Below are positions 1-7,219 of a stretch of DNA of 8,613 nt, one piece after another. Both the position numbers and the translations under genes were made by a program. The notes under the pieces were generated by a model. The model worked only from the letters and a program-made list of their open reading frames with translations, searched no databases and was not told the origin of the DNA. The stretch is from Silvimonas sp. JCM 19000. Lineage in GTDB: Bacteria > Pseudomonadota > Gammaproteobacteria > Burkholderiales > Chitinibacteraceae. The first letter of the stretch is position 1. The number at the start of each line of letters is the position of its first letter. The stretch covers positions 1 through 8,613 of the forward strand of contig BBFD01000178.1 of NCBI GenBank assembly GCA_001313065.1, given 5' to 3'.

Positions 1-29
1 CGCGTTTGGGTTGCCTTTGCCTTGGCCAT
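1..29 (-). CDS. N-terminal fragment of an unidentified gene leaving the window
   Basis: On the minus strand an ATG at 29 opens a frame that reads MAKAKATQT and then leaves the window. A good Shine-Dalgarno (AGGAG on the minus strand, 36-40) sits 6 nt upstream, which favours this start over another in-frame ATG at 59. A candidate promoter lies just behind it (62-89). Only nine codons are visible, so the product cannot be identified. The Lys/Ala-rich opening resembles the beginning of RadA-type proteins (MAKAK...), but this is only a resemblance and no zinc-finger cysteines are in view. The gene is divergent from the chemoreceptor at 440. Confidence 0.45.
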
Positions 30-61
30 GATCGTCTCCTGCAGCGCATTGCCGTTCATTT

Positions 62-89
62 AATCTATTTAATGATTTGTTCAAGTCAA
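62..89 (-). promoter_or_regulatory. Candidate sigma70 promoter for the left-edge minus-strand gene
   Basis: On the minus strand TTGACT (84-89) and TAGATT (62-67) are separated by 16 bp within a locally AT-rich stretch. The -35 matches the consensus in 5 of 6 positions and the -10 in 4 of 6. Transcription would start about 25 nt before the ATG at 29, leaving room for the SD. This is inferred from motif match and position only. Confidence 0.35.
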
Positions 90-350
90 GCGACCCTGTA
101 TCCAATCCGGCCTGGCTGGAACTTGCATCGCAAAACGGCATTGCATATGCGCGATCATTAATCCGCATTGCCAATATTGTTCCGGAAATTTTAAAGCGTG
201 ATCAGCACAAGGCTGGCGCCGCCGCCCGCTGCCCATTCCGTACGCCCGTTCAATTTATTACATTAATAGTCAGCATTTTATCCCCCATTGCGCGACCTTC
301 AACGCGTACAGGCCCGGAAATTGCTTGATAACAACCGTGTTACCGCGCCA

Positions 351-382
351 GCAATCAATCAGGAGGACTCCTGGTTGGCTGC
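351..382. repeat. Strong inverted repeat / hairpin upstream of the chemoreceptor gene
   Basis: GCAATCAATCAGGAG (351-365) and CTCCTGGTTGGCTGC (368-382) pair in 14 of 15 positions, allowing two G-U pairs, around a nominal 2-nt centre (the real loop would be a little larger). The core CAGGAG-GA-CTCCTG is a perfect dyad. No T-run follows, so it is not a typical intrinsic terminator. It lies 57 bp before the ATG at 440 and could be an operator, an mRNA leader hairpin or a remnant repeat. Confidence 0.6.
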
Positions 383-439
383 TCACCAAGCGCGGCGCAC
401 AGTGTTTTCTTACAAAGCAATAACGCAGGGATACGGGCT

Positions 440-2321
440 ATGCACTCTCTTCGCACCAAACTGATTGTTTTTGTGGCGGTTATTACCGCTTTGGCGACGG
501 CCATCCTGACCGGAGCGGCTTATACGCGGATGCGCAGTGAAACCATCGCGGGCATCAACCGCGAAGTGAGCGCCACCGCAGTCGGCTACAACGTGGTGCT
601 TCGCAGTTGGCTGCAAGACAAGCAGCGTGTATTGGCGGGGGTGCAGGAGACCCTGGCGACCGCCACCGGCGATATGACGCCGATCCTGACCCAATCCGAA
701 AAAAAGCTCCACCTACGATTCGATCTATATCGGCACGCCCGATAAAAAAAATGATCCAGGGTCATAACCTGGATTTGCCGCCGGGCTATGACCCGACGGT
801 ACGGCCCTGGTATAAGGATGCTTTGGCGGCTGACAAACTGATCCGCACCGCGCCTATATCGATGCATCGACCAAACAATTGATCATTTCTTTTGCCGCCC
901 CGGTCAAAAAGCGGCGGCACGCTTAAAGGCATAGTCGCGGGCGACGTGTATTTAAGCGCCGTGGTCAAAGACGTGTTGAATATCAAACTGGGCGGCGAAG
1001 GGTATGCCTTTTTTTGCTGGATATGAATGGCCAGATTCTGGCGCATCGCGATACCGCATTGATCCAGAAAACCCTGGCCGACGTCAGCCCGATCTGGCGC
1101 AAATCAAAGCGACCGCGCTGGCCGATGGCAGATCCACGAAATCAATATCGGTGGCAAAAGCAAATATCTTTATCTGCAGCCGGTGGAAGGCTCTGATCTG
1201 GCCTTGGCCTGGTCATTGATAAAGGCCAGGCCCTGGCCCCGCTCGACCAGATGCTGCTGCTGAGTATTGGTGCAATGATCGTGGTGCTGGTGCTGGTGTT
1301 GCCCATTGCAGGTGCGCTGATCGGCAATTTGTTGGCGGGCTTGCGCAAAGTGCGCGACGGCATGCAGGAGATCGCGCAAGGTGGCGGCGATTTGACCCGC
1401 AAGATTGAAGTGCATGGCAAAGACGAAATCGCGCAAACCGCCCAGGCTTTTAATCGCTTTACCGATCAATTGCGCCAGATGTTTGGCGATATCCAGAAAG
1501 AAAGCGATCGGCTGACCGCGGGCGTGACGGATATTAATGGTGTGCTGCGCGAATTGGCCGCAGATTCCAAACAATTGTCGGATCTGGCCGCCGCCAACGC
1601 CGCCACGATTGAAGAAATCACCGTCAGCATCAGCCATATCGCCGATAGCGCGCGCGACGCCGACGAACTGGTCACGCATACCGGCGCCTTGTCCGGCGAA
1701 TCGGCGGCGACCGTGCGGGAAGTGGCCAACGAAGTGGGCAAATCCGCCAGCGAAGTCGAATCATTGGCGGGCTTGCTGGACGGTTTGAATCGGCGCTCGC
1801 AAGAAATCAGCGGGATTATCCAGGTGATCAAGGAAATTGCCGATCAAACCAATCTGCTGGCCCTCAATGCCGCCATCGAAGCCGCGCGCGCGGGCGAACA
1901 AGGCCGTGGTTTTGCTGTGGTGGCCGACGAGGTGCGCAAACTGGCTGAGCGCACCGGCCAGGCCACCTTGCAGATCACCGGCATGATCGATGGCATACGC
2001 ACCGAGACCGATGCCGCGGTGACCACCATGCAGAAAACGCACGATGTGGTACGCCGTGGCGTGAGCCTGAGCGACCACGCGGCCGGCAATATCAGCACCA
2101 TCCGCGAGAATATGGACGCAGTGATGTTGCGGATGGGCGAGATTGCGCTCTCGACCAAAGAGCAGCAACAAGCCACCACCGCCATGGCGCGCAGCGCTGA
2201 GAACATCACCAGCCAGATGTTGACCACCGACGCGGCGCTGCATCGCGCCACCGACAGCGTGCATCGCTTGTCCGAGCTGGCGGGTTTTCTGAAGCAGCTG
2301 TTTGGCAAATTCCGCCTGTAG
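440..2321 (+). CDS. Methyl-accepting chemotaxis protein with dCache-type sensor (reading frame broken by indels)
   Basis: Transmembrane chemoreceptor that would signal ligand binding in the periplasm to CheA/CheW in the cytoplasm. The start ATG has AGGGA (427-431) 8 nt upstream. After correcting the frame the protein is about 627 aa: TM1 near residues 5-28, a periplasmic double-Cache domain with the typical [11 protein letters not shown] segment, TM2 near 273-295, a HAMP domain, then the MCP signalling domain. The highly conserved hairpin tip is obvious ([20 protein letters not shown], followed by [20 protein letters not shown]). There is no C-terminal CheR-binding pentapeptide (it ends FGKFRL). 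Eight single-base frame changes lie in the N-terminal half: A-runs 699-705 and 744-751, near 851-854, 906-913, the T-run 1009-1015, and near 1087-1091, 1128-1131 and 1205-1208. From about 1209 to the TAG the frame is uninterrupted. The ligand cannot be inferred. Family call is certain; whether the gene is intact depends on whether the indels are real. Confidence 0.95.
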
Positions 2322-2337
2322 CGCCTGCGGCGCACGT

Positions 2338-2369
2338 AAAAAAAGGCGACCATGGCGGTCGCCTTTTTT
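2338..2369. terminator. Bidirectional Rho-independent terminator between the chemoreceptor and pyk
   Basis: A-run 2338-2344, stem GGCGACC (2345-2351), loop ATGGC, stem GGTCGCC (2357-2363), then six T. The flanking A and T runs make it work in both directions, as expected for two convergent genes whose stops are at 2321 (+) and 2386 (-). Confidence 0.92.
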
Positions 2370-2385
2370 ATTGCCCCGTACCGAC

Positions 2386-3824
2386 TTAGCGGCTGCGGCG
2401 TTCGCCCACTTTAACGATCTTCAGGCTGTTGGTGCTGCCACCCAGGCCGAGGATATCGCCATAGGTAAACACCACCAGATCACCATGCTGCACCACGCCA
2501 CGCTGGATCAGTTCCAGCTCGGCACGGGCCAGCAGATCCTGCTGCTTGGCGTTTTCGTAATCCATGATGAAGGGATATACGTCACGGAACAGTGCCAGGC
2601 GGGCATAGGTTTCGGCTTCCGGCGTCAGCGCGTAAACCGGCACGCCGCTGATAAAGCGCGACAGCCACAGCGCCGACGAACCCGACTGGGTAAGCGCGCA
2701 ATGGCCTTGACCTTCAGGTGGCTGGCCGCAAACAGGGCCGCCATCGCCACCGACTGATCGATGCGGGTGAAATCGCCTTGCTTCAGCACTTCGTCGCTGA
2801 TGCGGTTTTCTTGCGATTTTTTTTCGGCTTCGACACAGATCCGTGCCATCGCTTCTACGGTTTCCACCGGGAACTTGCCGCTGGCCGATTCAGCCGACAA
2901 CATCACCGCATCGGTGCCATCCAGTACCGCGTTGGCCACGTCGGACACTTCGGCGCGCGTCGGCACCGGGCTGGTGATCATCGATTCCATCATCTGGGTG
3001 GCGGTGATGGTCAGCTTGTTCTTGCGGCGCGCGGCCTTGATCATTTTCTTTTGCAGCGCGGGCACGGCAGCATCGCCCACTTCTACTGCCAGATCGCCAC
3101 GGGCAACCATGATGCCGTCGGAGGCATCAAGGATTTCTTCCAGATTGCCGATGGCTTCGGTCCGCTCGATCTTGGCGATCAGCAGTGCCTTGCTACCGGC
3201 AGCGCGCAACAGCGTGCGGGCCATATACATATCGGCACCGCTCTTGGGGAAAGACACCGCCACGTAGTCGGCCTTGATAATGGCGGCGACCTTGATGTCT
3301 TCCATGTCTTTGGCAGTCAGCGCCGGCGCGGTCAGACCACCGCCTTGACGGTTGATGCCCTTGTTATTGGACAGAATGCCGCCGACCTTGACCTTGGTGT
3401 AGATCTCGTTGCCCAGCACTTCGGTCACTTCGAGCACGATGCGACCATCATCCAGCAGCAGAATCACCCCGGCCGAAACGTCGTTGGGCAGCTCTTTGTA
3501 ATCGAGGCCAACGCGCTCTTTGTTACCCATGGTGCAATCAGAATCAAGAATGAACTGCTCGCCATTGACCAGCTCGATCTTGCCTTCTTCAAACTTGCCC
3601 ACGCGAATCTTGGGGCCTTGCAGATCGACCATCACCGCCAGCGGCGAATTAAGCTTGCCGGCGACTTCACGTACCAGGCTGGCACGGTCTTGATGGTCTT
3701 GCGCGGTGCCGTGCGAGAAATTCAGTCGCACCATGTTCACACCGGCGGAAACCAGACGCTCCAGCGTACCGACGTCGCTGGAAGCAGGGCCGAGGGTGGC
3801 TACGATTTTAGTGCTGCGTTGCAT
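2386..3824 (-). CDS. pykA: Pyruvate kinase (PykA type), one frameshift near the C-terminal domain
   Basis: Catalyses phosphoenolpyruvate + ADP to pyruvate + ATP, the last step of glycolysis, in the cytoplasm. The start is the ATG at 3824, preceded by AGGAG at 8 nt; the frame is open further upstream but that part looks non-coding. The family signature is clear: substrate-loop MVRLNFSHG with Arg33, catalytic Lys194 in VSFPKS, the pyruvate-kinase signature ALLIAKIERTEAI (Lys218, Glu220), ARGDLAVE (about 241-248) and TATQMMESM. The GINRQGGGL segment is typical of PykA-like enzymes. The C-terminal allosteric domain continues in another frame (YALTPEAETYARL ... GLGGSTNSLKIVKV). One base is missing inside GCGCGC at about 2694-2699, where AIAALTQSGSS should be read. 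Corrected length is about 479 aa, normal for the family. Given the many indels nearby, the break is probably a sequence error. Confidence 0.95.
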
Positions 3825-4008
3825 GCAAATTACTCCTGTCTTTATTCGAATTCGCGGACTTGTCGTGCTAGCTGCAGTGCTCTCTTTATGCGGAATACCT
3901 TGCGGGACAGGAAGGCACGCCTGCCAGGCGAGGCCAGTCAACAGCAACCAGGTACGGGCAGCCACAGCATGACCGTATCGTCTTGATACACGCGCGACGA
4001 CCGCGCCG

Positions 4009-4083
4009 TGGTACCCCCAGCAGGAATCGAACCTGCAACTGGCCCTTAGGAGGGGCCTGTTATATCCATTTAACTATAGGGGC
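4009..4083 (-). tRNA. tRNA-Arg (anticodon CCU)
   Basis: The minus strand folds as a complete tRNA. The acceptor is GCCCCTA against TGGGGGT, followed by discriminator A and an encoded CCA (4009-4011). The D-arm region AGTTAAATGGATATAAC matches known tRNA-Arg(CCU) genes such as E. coli argW. The anticodon arm is GGCCC-CTCCTAA-GGGCC with anticodon CCT (4048-4050), and the T arm is GCAGG-TTCGAAT-CCTGC. It would read the rare AGG codon. The first acceptor pair is G-U rather than G-C, and position 6-67 is U-G; both are tolerable. It lies 185 bp upstream of pyk in the same orientation. Confidence 0.96.
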
Positions 4084-4263
4084 CTACCCAATCGATCGTG
4101 CTGCCTGACACGTTGACTGCACAAGCAAAGTCCGGATTTTTTAGCATTCCATCCAGTACTTTTTTTCTTGTTTTTTCTAGCGTCGAAAGCCGGGATTTTG
4201 CCAGTGCAGTGCGACGCCATTGCTACGGCAGCGCACCGCACGGCCCGACCGGGGCTTCGCGCA

Positions 4264-4338
4264 ATGGACGGCATTATACAGATGGGCGACAAATGGCGTG
4301 CAACAGTCCGTTTAAAACAGGGCGGAAAACGCTGCTAA
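4264..4338 (+). CDS. Short ORF of unknown status, possibly a gene remnant
   Basis: A 24-codon ORF reads MDGIIQMGDKWRATVRLKQG and then GKRC-stop. The pattern hydrophobic-x-x-G-D-x-W-R-A-x-V-R is what many phage-type tyrosine integrases show at their very N-terminus, and a tRNA gene lies nearby. However, the ORF is tiny, the SD is weak (GGGG, 9 nt upstream), and it sits on the 5' side of the tRNA, not the 3' side where integrases usually insert. The frame changes common in this sequence could have cut a longer frame, but I could not extend it convincingly. It may be chance. Confidence 0.15.
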   Translation: MDGIIQMGDKWRATVRLKQGGKRC

Positions 4339-4412
4339 AGCGCGCGGCGGCGCGTTTGTGCCCGAGCTTAGGCGGCGCAAAGGCTCAGCGTGCATGCCGT
4401 TAAAACAACACG

Positions 4413-4436
4413 CCCGCGGTTTGCGGGATTTTTTTT
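4413..4436 (+). terminator. Rho-independent terminator with no known upstream gene
   Basis: Stem CCCGC (4413-4417), loop GGTTT, stem GCGGG (4423-4427), then A and eight T (4429-4436). This is a textbook plus-strand terminator. Both neighbouring genes to the left (tRNA, pyk) are on the minus strand, so it implies a separate plus-strand transcript that starts somewhere in 4084-4410. Confidence 0.75.
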
Positions 4437-4744
4437 CGCCATTCATTTACCCAGCTACGCTTTGCCTTTCTCCGGCGTGCCACCCCACCCGCCGGGCCAA
4501 AACGCGGCAGCGCCCAGGCTCAGCCTCCAGATTCCGGGCTCCGCTACGGCTGCTATTTGCCCATTGTTGTACAGACGAAATCAACGCCGCGCGCGCCTTC
4601 GCCCTCATCCACGACAACAAAATCCAGCCGTCAGCAATTTACGAGAAATTATGCAGAAAGCTTAGGTATCGTCCAGGATGGTGGGGGCCGCAAGCCGGGT
4701 AGTCTCAACACGGCGGGCCCTACCTTCAACCTCGGAGACTTGCC

Positions 4745-5461
4745 ATGTTTTCCACCTTCAAGCCCGCGCTGTTTAGCGCGGCTTTGCTATTCGCTGCGGC
4801 GAATAGCGCCCATGCACTGACTTTTGAAGATGCGGGGATATTTCCCTCTGGCCAATTTGCTGAAATCGCCCAGCCGCTGAACAACGGCGATCTGGCGGAC
4901 TGGACGTCGTTTACCACCACCGGCTTTGGCAACCCCTTGTGGTATATCACCAGCGACGCCTATACCAGCACCTATGGCCAGTCGCTGCTGTTTCCGTCGG
5001 GCTCTACCGCGTTGATCAATCTCGATTATTCGCAGCAGGTTGCGTTTACCCTCAAGAATTCGGGTCAGAACGCCCAGTTTGTATTCAATGGCCTGGAGGC
5101 CGCGGCCTTCACCCAGAATCTGGGCCCTTTATTCAGCAGCGGCGCGCTGACGGTTGAGGGCTTTTTTGAATGGCCAGTTAGTGGGCACGCAAACCTATAT
5201 GCTCGGCCCGACCGCGTTCCAGTGGTATGACTCCGGCTTTGCCAATACCCCGGTCGACCAACTGACGTTTATTGCTACCGGCGTAGGCCGGCGCTGGCTG
5301 ATCGACAATCTGGACGTGATTCCGGTGGCTAATCTTGCCACCACCCTCCCCGCCGCAGCGGTGCCCGAACCCGAAACCTGGGCCATGCTGGGCCTGGGCT
5401 GGTGGCACTGACCGCGCGTAGCGCCAAGCTGCGCCGCCGTGCGCGTCGGCAGGAGGTTTGA
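4745..5461 (+). CDS. PEP-CTERM sorting domain protein, first of a tandem pair (two frameshifts)
   Basis: Exported protein expected to be handled by an exosortase (XrtA/EpsH type), which recognises a C-terminal PEP motif, membrane helix and basic tail. The start ATG has GGAG (4734-4737) 7 nt upstream. The Sec signal peptide ends near residue 24 (ANSAHA, then LTFEDAG). The mature part is beta-rich, with Gly, Asn, Thr and aromatic residues. The C-terminus reads VPEPETWAMLGLG from about residue 206, then LVALTA, then the basic tail RSAKLRRRARRQEV. Two frame changes are needed: one extra T in the run 5162-5167 (read GFLNGQL) and one missing C after 5399 (read GLGLVAL). The corrected length is about 238 aa. 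The last codons contain the SD of the next gene. No enzymatic domain was recognised; a role in surface, extracellular-matrix or exopolysaccharide-linked functions is inferred from the sorting signal only. Confidence 0.88.
5451..5456 (+). promoter_or_regulatory. Perfect Shine-Dalgarno fixing the start of the second PEP-CTERM gene
   Basis: AGGAGG lies 7 nt before the ATG at 5464 and inside the last codons of the upstream gene. It argues for ATG 5464 rather than the TTG two codons earlier, and for coupled translation of the two genes. Confidence 0.85.
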
Positions 5462-5463
5462 GC

Positions 5464-6062
5464 ATGCGACTTCGCCATTGGATGAGCGCCGTTGCCTTGC
5501 TGAGCGCCAGCACCGGAGCCTGGGCCGATCTGATCACTTTTAGCGATCTGCACAAGCCTGCGCATACGCCAGCGGTTTATGCCGGCTTTGAGATCAGCCC
5601 CGCGGCAAATACCGACTCGACGGCCGGTATCCTCGACGCGGCGGGCACGCAAATGCTGGAACCGGGCAACGGCAGTTTTTTTGCTACGCGCTTCGGTGCC
5701 CTACTACCTTGAATCCCTGCACCTGAGCCAACTCACTTCGTTTTTTTGGCAGCAGCAATCTGGTTACCCTGCTGGGTTACAACAACGGGGTGCAAGTGGC
5801 GTCGGCCAGCATTCTGATCGGGCCATGGTCGGGCGTGGCTACCGAGGGTTTCAAGTGGTACGACCTGGCGGCTTATAGCGGATGGAATACCGCCGTTGAC
5901 ACCCTGGTCTTCTCTGGCAATGGCAGCACCAGCGGCCCGCAATTTGGGCTGGACGCGCTGAATATCAGGCCAGTACCGGAGCCCGAAACCTGGGCGTTGA
6001 TGGGGATGGGACTGGTGGGGCTGACTGCCGCTGCGCGGCGCCGCCAGCAGCAACGCGGCTGA
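5464..6062 (+). CDS. PEP-CTERM sorting domain protein, second of a tandem pair (two frameshifts)
   Basis: Starts 2 nt after the stop of the first PEP-CTERM gene, so the two almost certainly form an operon. The signal peptide MRLRHWMSAVALLSASTGAWA is followed by the mature start DLITFSDL. The C-terminus is a canonical exosortase signal: VPEPETWALMGMGLVGLTA from about residue 170, then the basic AARRRQQQRG. Two frame changes are needed: near 5693-5697 (one extra base; read RFVPYYLESL) and one extra T in the run about 5741-5747 (read TSFFGSSNLV). Corrected length is about 198 aa. It shares with its neighbour the order NG-x-x-V, F-x-WYD, a VD-x-L-x-F strand, a D-x-L/D-A-L strand and the PEP motif, so the two are probably diverged duplicates of a beta-sandwich protein. 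The function of the mature domain is unknown to me. The matching exosortase is not in this window. Confidence 0.88.
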
Positions 6063-6090
6063 GCGCAGGCGTCACCCTAAGGCCAGAACC

Positions 6091-6124
6091 AAAGCCCGTG
6101 CCAGCGATGGCCGGGCTTTGTTTT
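6091..6124. terminator. Terminator after the PEP-CTERM pair, shared with the convergent ynfA gene
   Basis: AAAGCCCG (6091-6098) pairs with CGGGCTTT (6112-6119), extended by GCC/GGC across a one-base bulge around the loop AGCGAT, and followed by GTTTT. The leading AAA allows partial function on the minus strand, where the YnfA-family gene ends at 6126. Confidence 0.82.
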
Positions 6125-6125
6125 G

Positions 6126-6482
6126 TTATGCGGCGCGCGGCGCAAACAGGATGATCGCCATCCCGCACAAGGCGACGCCGGCCCCCAGCAGATCCCAGCC
6201 GGTGGGCCGGACGCCATCGACCAGCCATAACCACAGCAAAGCCACCGCGATATACACCCCGCCATAGGCGGCATAGACGCGACCCGCCGCGTTGGGGTGC
6301 AGCGTGAGCAACCACGCAAACAGGGCCAGGCTGAAGGCGGCGGGCAATAACAGCCAGGGCGTGGCGTCTTTCTTTAGCCAGAGCCAGGGCAGGTAGCAGC
6401 CGATGATTTCGGCTAAAGCAGTCAGTACAAATAGCGCGATGGTTTTTTTGGAATCAGCACGGCATAAACACCCGCATATCAT
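6126..6482 (-). CDS. ynfA: YnfA/UPF0060 family small inner-membrane protein
   Basis: Small inner-membrane protein of the UPF0060 family, related in fold to small multidrug resistance transporters; efflux activity has been proposed for enterobacterial members. Conserved blocks are easily recognised: [59 protein letters not shown] and [15 protein letters not shown], giving four predicted membrane helices. The family is usually about 108 aa, starting just before KTIALF. Here the only in-frame starts are ATG 6482 or GTG 6488, giving an unusual extra N-terminus ([18 protein letters not shown]). The A7 run coding the two Lys may hide an indel: one more A would open a GTG start giving VLIPKKTIALF. 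No good SD is visible, so the exact start is uncertain. The coding region beyond that is intact. Confidence 0.93.
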   Translation of the reverse strand: MICGCLCRADSKKTIALFVLTALAEIIGCYLPWLWLKKDATPWLLLPAAFSLALFAWLLTLHPNAAGRVYAAYGGVYIAVALLWLWLVDGVRPTGWDLLGAGVALCGMAIILFAPRAA

Positions 6483-6503
6483 GATCACCGCATGATGCGC
6501 ATC
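6478..6503. promoter_or_regulatory. Dyad and palindrome overlapping the start of ynfA
   Basis: ATCATG (6478-6483) and CATGAT (6491-6496) form an inverted repeat with a 7-bp spacer. The second half overlaps a perfect 10-bp palindrome GATGCGCATC (6494-6503). The position over the start codon would suit a repressor site or an inhibitory mRNA hairpin, but short dyads like this also occur by chance. Confidence 0.25.
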
Positions 6504-6594
6504 CCTGCGCGGGCTGTCACGCCGGGGCGGCTGACGCTCACCGGGTCAGTGTGGCTGCCCCTTATGCACCGCTGCATGGCGCATCACACCGGGT

Positions 6595-7049
6595 TTACTT
6601 CGGATCTTGAAATTCAAAAGTTAAATGGAACGTGACTTCTCGCGCGGTGCCGTCGACCACCACCGGCTGCAAACGCCATGTCGAGAGTGCGGCATACACG
6701 GACTCCCACAACTCCGGCCGCGCACTGCCTTCGCGCAAGATCAGCGCCGGTACACCGTTTTTTTTGTCGAAGGTAAGCAGCACCTTCACCTCTCCCTCGA
6801 CGTTTTTTTTGAAGGACGCGTCCGTCGCCGACGCAGGCAAGCGCCTGCAATCAAGCGGGATGGCGGCATGCCTCGCTTTACCAATTGACGCGCGAGTTTG
6901 CCGCTCTCAATGGCAAACGCGTCGTTTTGCTCCAGGCCGGTAAACGGTTTCCCGCCGTGAAATCCGATGCCGTAAGTGTCAGGCTCGCGCAACTTGCCAG
7001 CAGCAGCGTCAACGTGATCGCGGCGCACAACCGCAACGGAAAAAACCAT
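6595..7049 (-). CDS. Lipoprotein with TonB C-terminal-like domain (three frameshifts)
   Basis: After frame correction this reads as a protein of about 151 aa. The ATG at 7049 has AAGG 8 nt upstream; the signal MVFPLRLCAAITLTLLLASC has a lipobox (LASC, Cys20) and Ala at +2, which predicts an outer-membrane lipoprotein. Then come FTGLEQNDAFAIESGKLARQ and LVKRGMPPSRLIAG. The last about 80 residues (EGEVKVLLTF, ARPELWESVYAALSTWRLQP, REVTFHLTFEF) follow the pattern of TonB_C domains: G-x-V-x-V-x-F, a helix ending in W-R-x-x-P, then alternating strands. The frame changes needed are one extra T (A-run 7040-7045 on the plus strand), one base missing near 6951-6955 and one near 6838-6846. A longer start at 7099 avoids the first change but has a poorly spaced SD. 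Classical TonB is anchored by a membrane helix and Pro-rich spacer, neither seen here, so energy transduction is doubtful. It lies 112 bp upstream of ynfA on the same strand. Confidence 0.72.
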
Positions 7050-7219
7050 GATCTGGACCTTGTCAGCAAAGGGTGATGAGCGCTCGGCCAGGGGTTCATG
7101 CCCCCTGCGGTGGGCAGCGCAGGCTATGAAGCGCCCGGCTGGCAGCAGAGAGAACCCGTACGCTGGCGGCAGGTGGTACAAACACAGATCGAAAAGTGGT
7201 GTATCGAATTGTGTCGGGC

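Larger units (their letters stand above)
30..439. other. Divergent intergenic region, no convincing gene
   Basis: These 410 bp lie between the minus-strand start at 29 and the chemoreceptor start at 440. They contain the promoter candidate at 62-89, AT-rich patches (about 60-90 and 245-290) and a strong inverted repeat at 351-382. The plus-strand open frame at 77-328 starts with TTG, has no SD and shows no family features, so I do not call it. I found no clear sigma28 (flagellar/chemotaxis type) or sigma70 promoter for the chemoreceptor. Confidence 0.6.
4084..4744. other. Long intergenic region with an orphan terminator and a short ORF, otherwise no recognised gene
   Basis: About 660 bp between the tRNA and the first PEP-CTERM gene. 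Open frames here are compositionally poor and match no family I recognise. Visible elements are: TTGACT on the plus strand at 4113-4118 without a good -10; a perfect TATAAT on the minus strand (4273-4278) without a good -35, some 190 bp before the tRNA; a 24-codon plus-strand ORF at 4264-4338; an intrinsic terminator at 4413-4436; and possible RNA pairing GGTAG (4698-4702) with CTACC (4720-4724) in the leader of the gene at 4745. A long plus-strand leader or a small RNA could be hidden here. Confidence 0.5.

Noticed and set aside
77..328. Plus-strand open frame of 83 codons
   Set aside because: TTG start, no SD, no recognisable family and unbiased composition.
440..2321. Calling the chemoreceptor (and the other broken genes) pseudogenes
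   Set aside because: Coding sense is preserved through every break and many breaks are in homopolymers; sequencing error is the simpler reading.
1170..2353. Several minus-strand open frames of 120-170 codons opposite the chemoreceptor
   Set aside because: All lie over the conserved MCP signalling domain and have shadow composition; no starts or motifs support them.
2718..3986. Long plus-strand open frame (422 codons) opposite pyk
   Set aside because: It is antisense to a clear pyruvate kinase, is rich in His, Gly and Gln as expected from codon-bias shadows, and has no SD or family features.
4480..4570. Sigma54 (-24/-12) promoter for the PEP-CTERM operon, known for such genes in other bacteria
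   Set aside because: The best candidates either have 9 instead of 10 bases between GG and GC or match only a few consensus positions.
4640..4744. Cyclic-di-GMP riboswitch before the PEP-CTERM gene
   Set aside because: The stretch GGTGGGGGCCGCAAGCC recalls part of the GEMM-I core, but the essential GGCAAACC segment and the receptor loop are missing.
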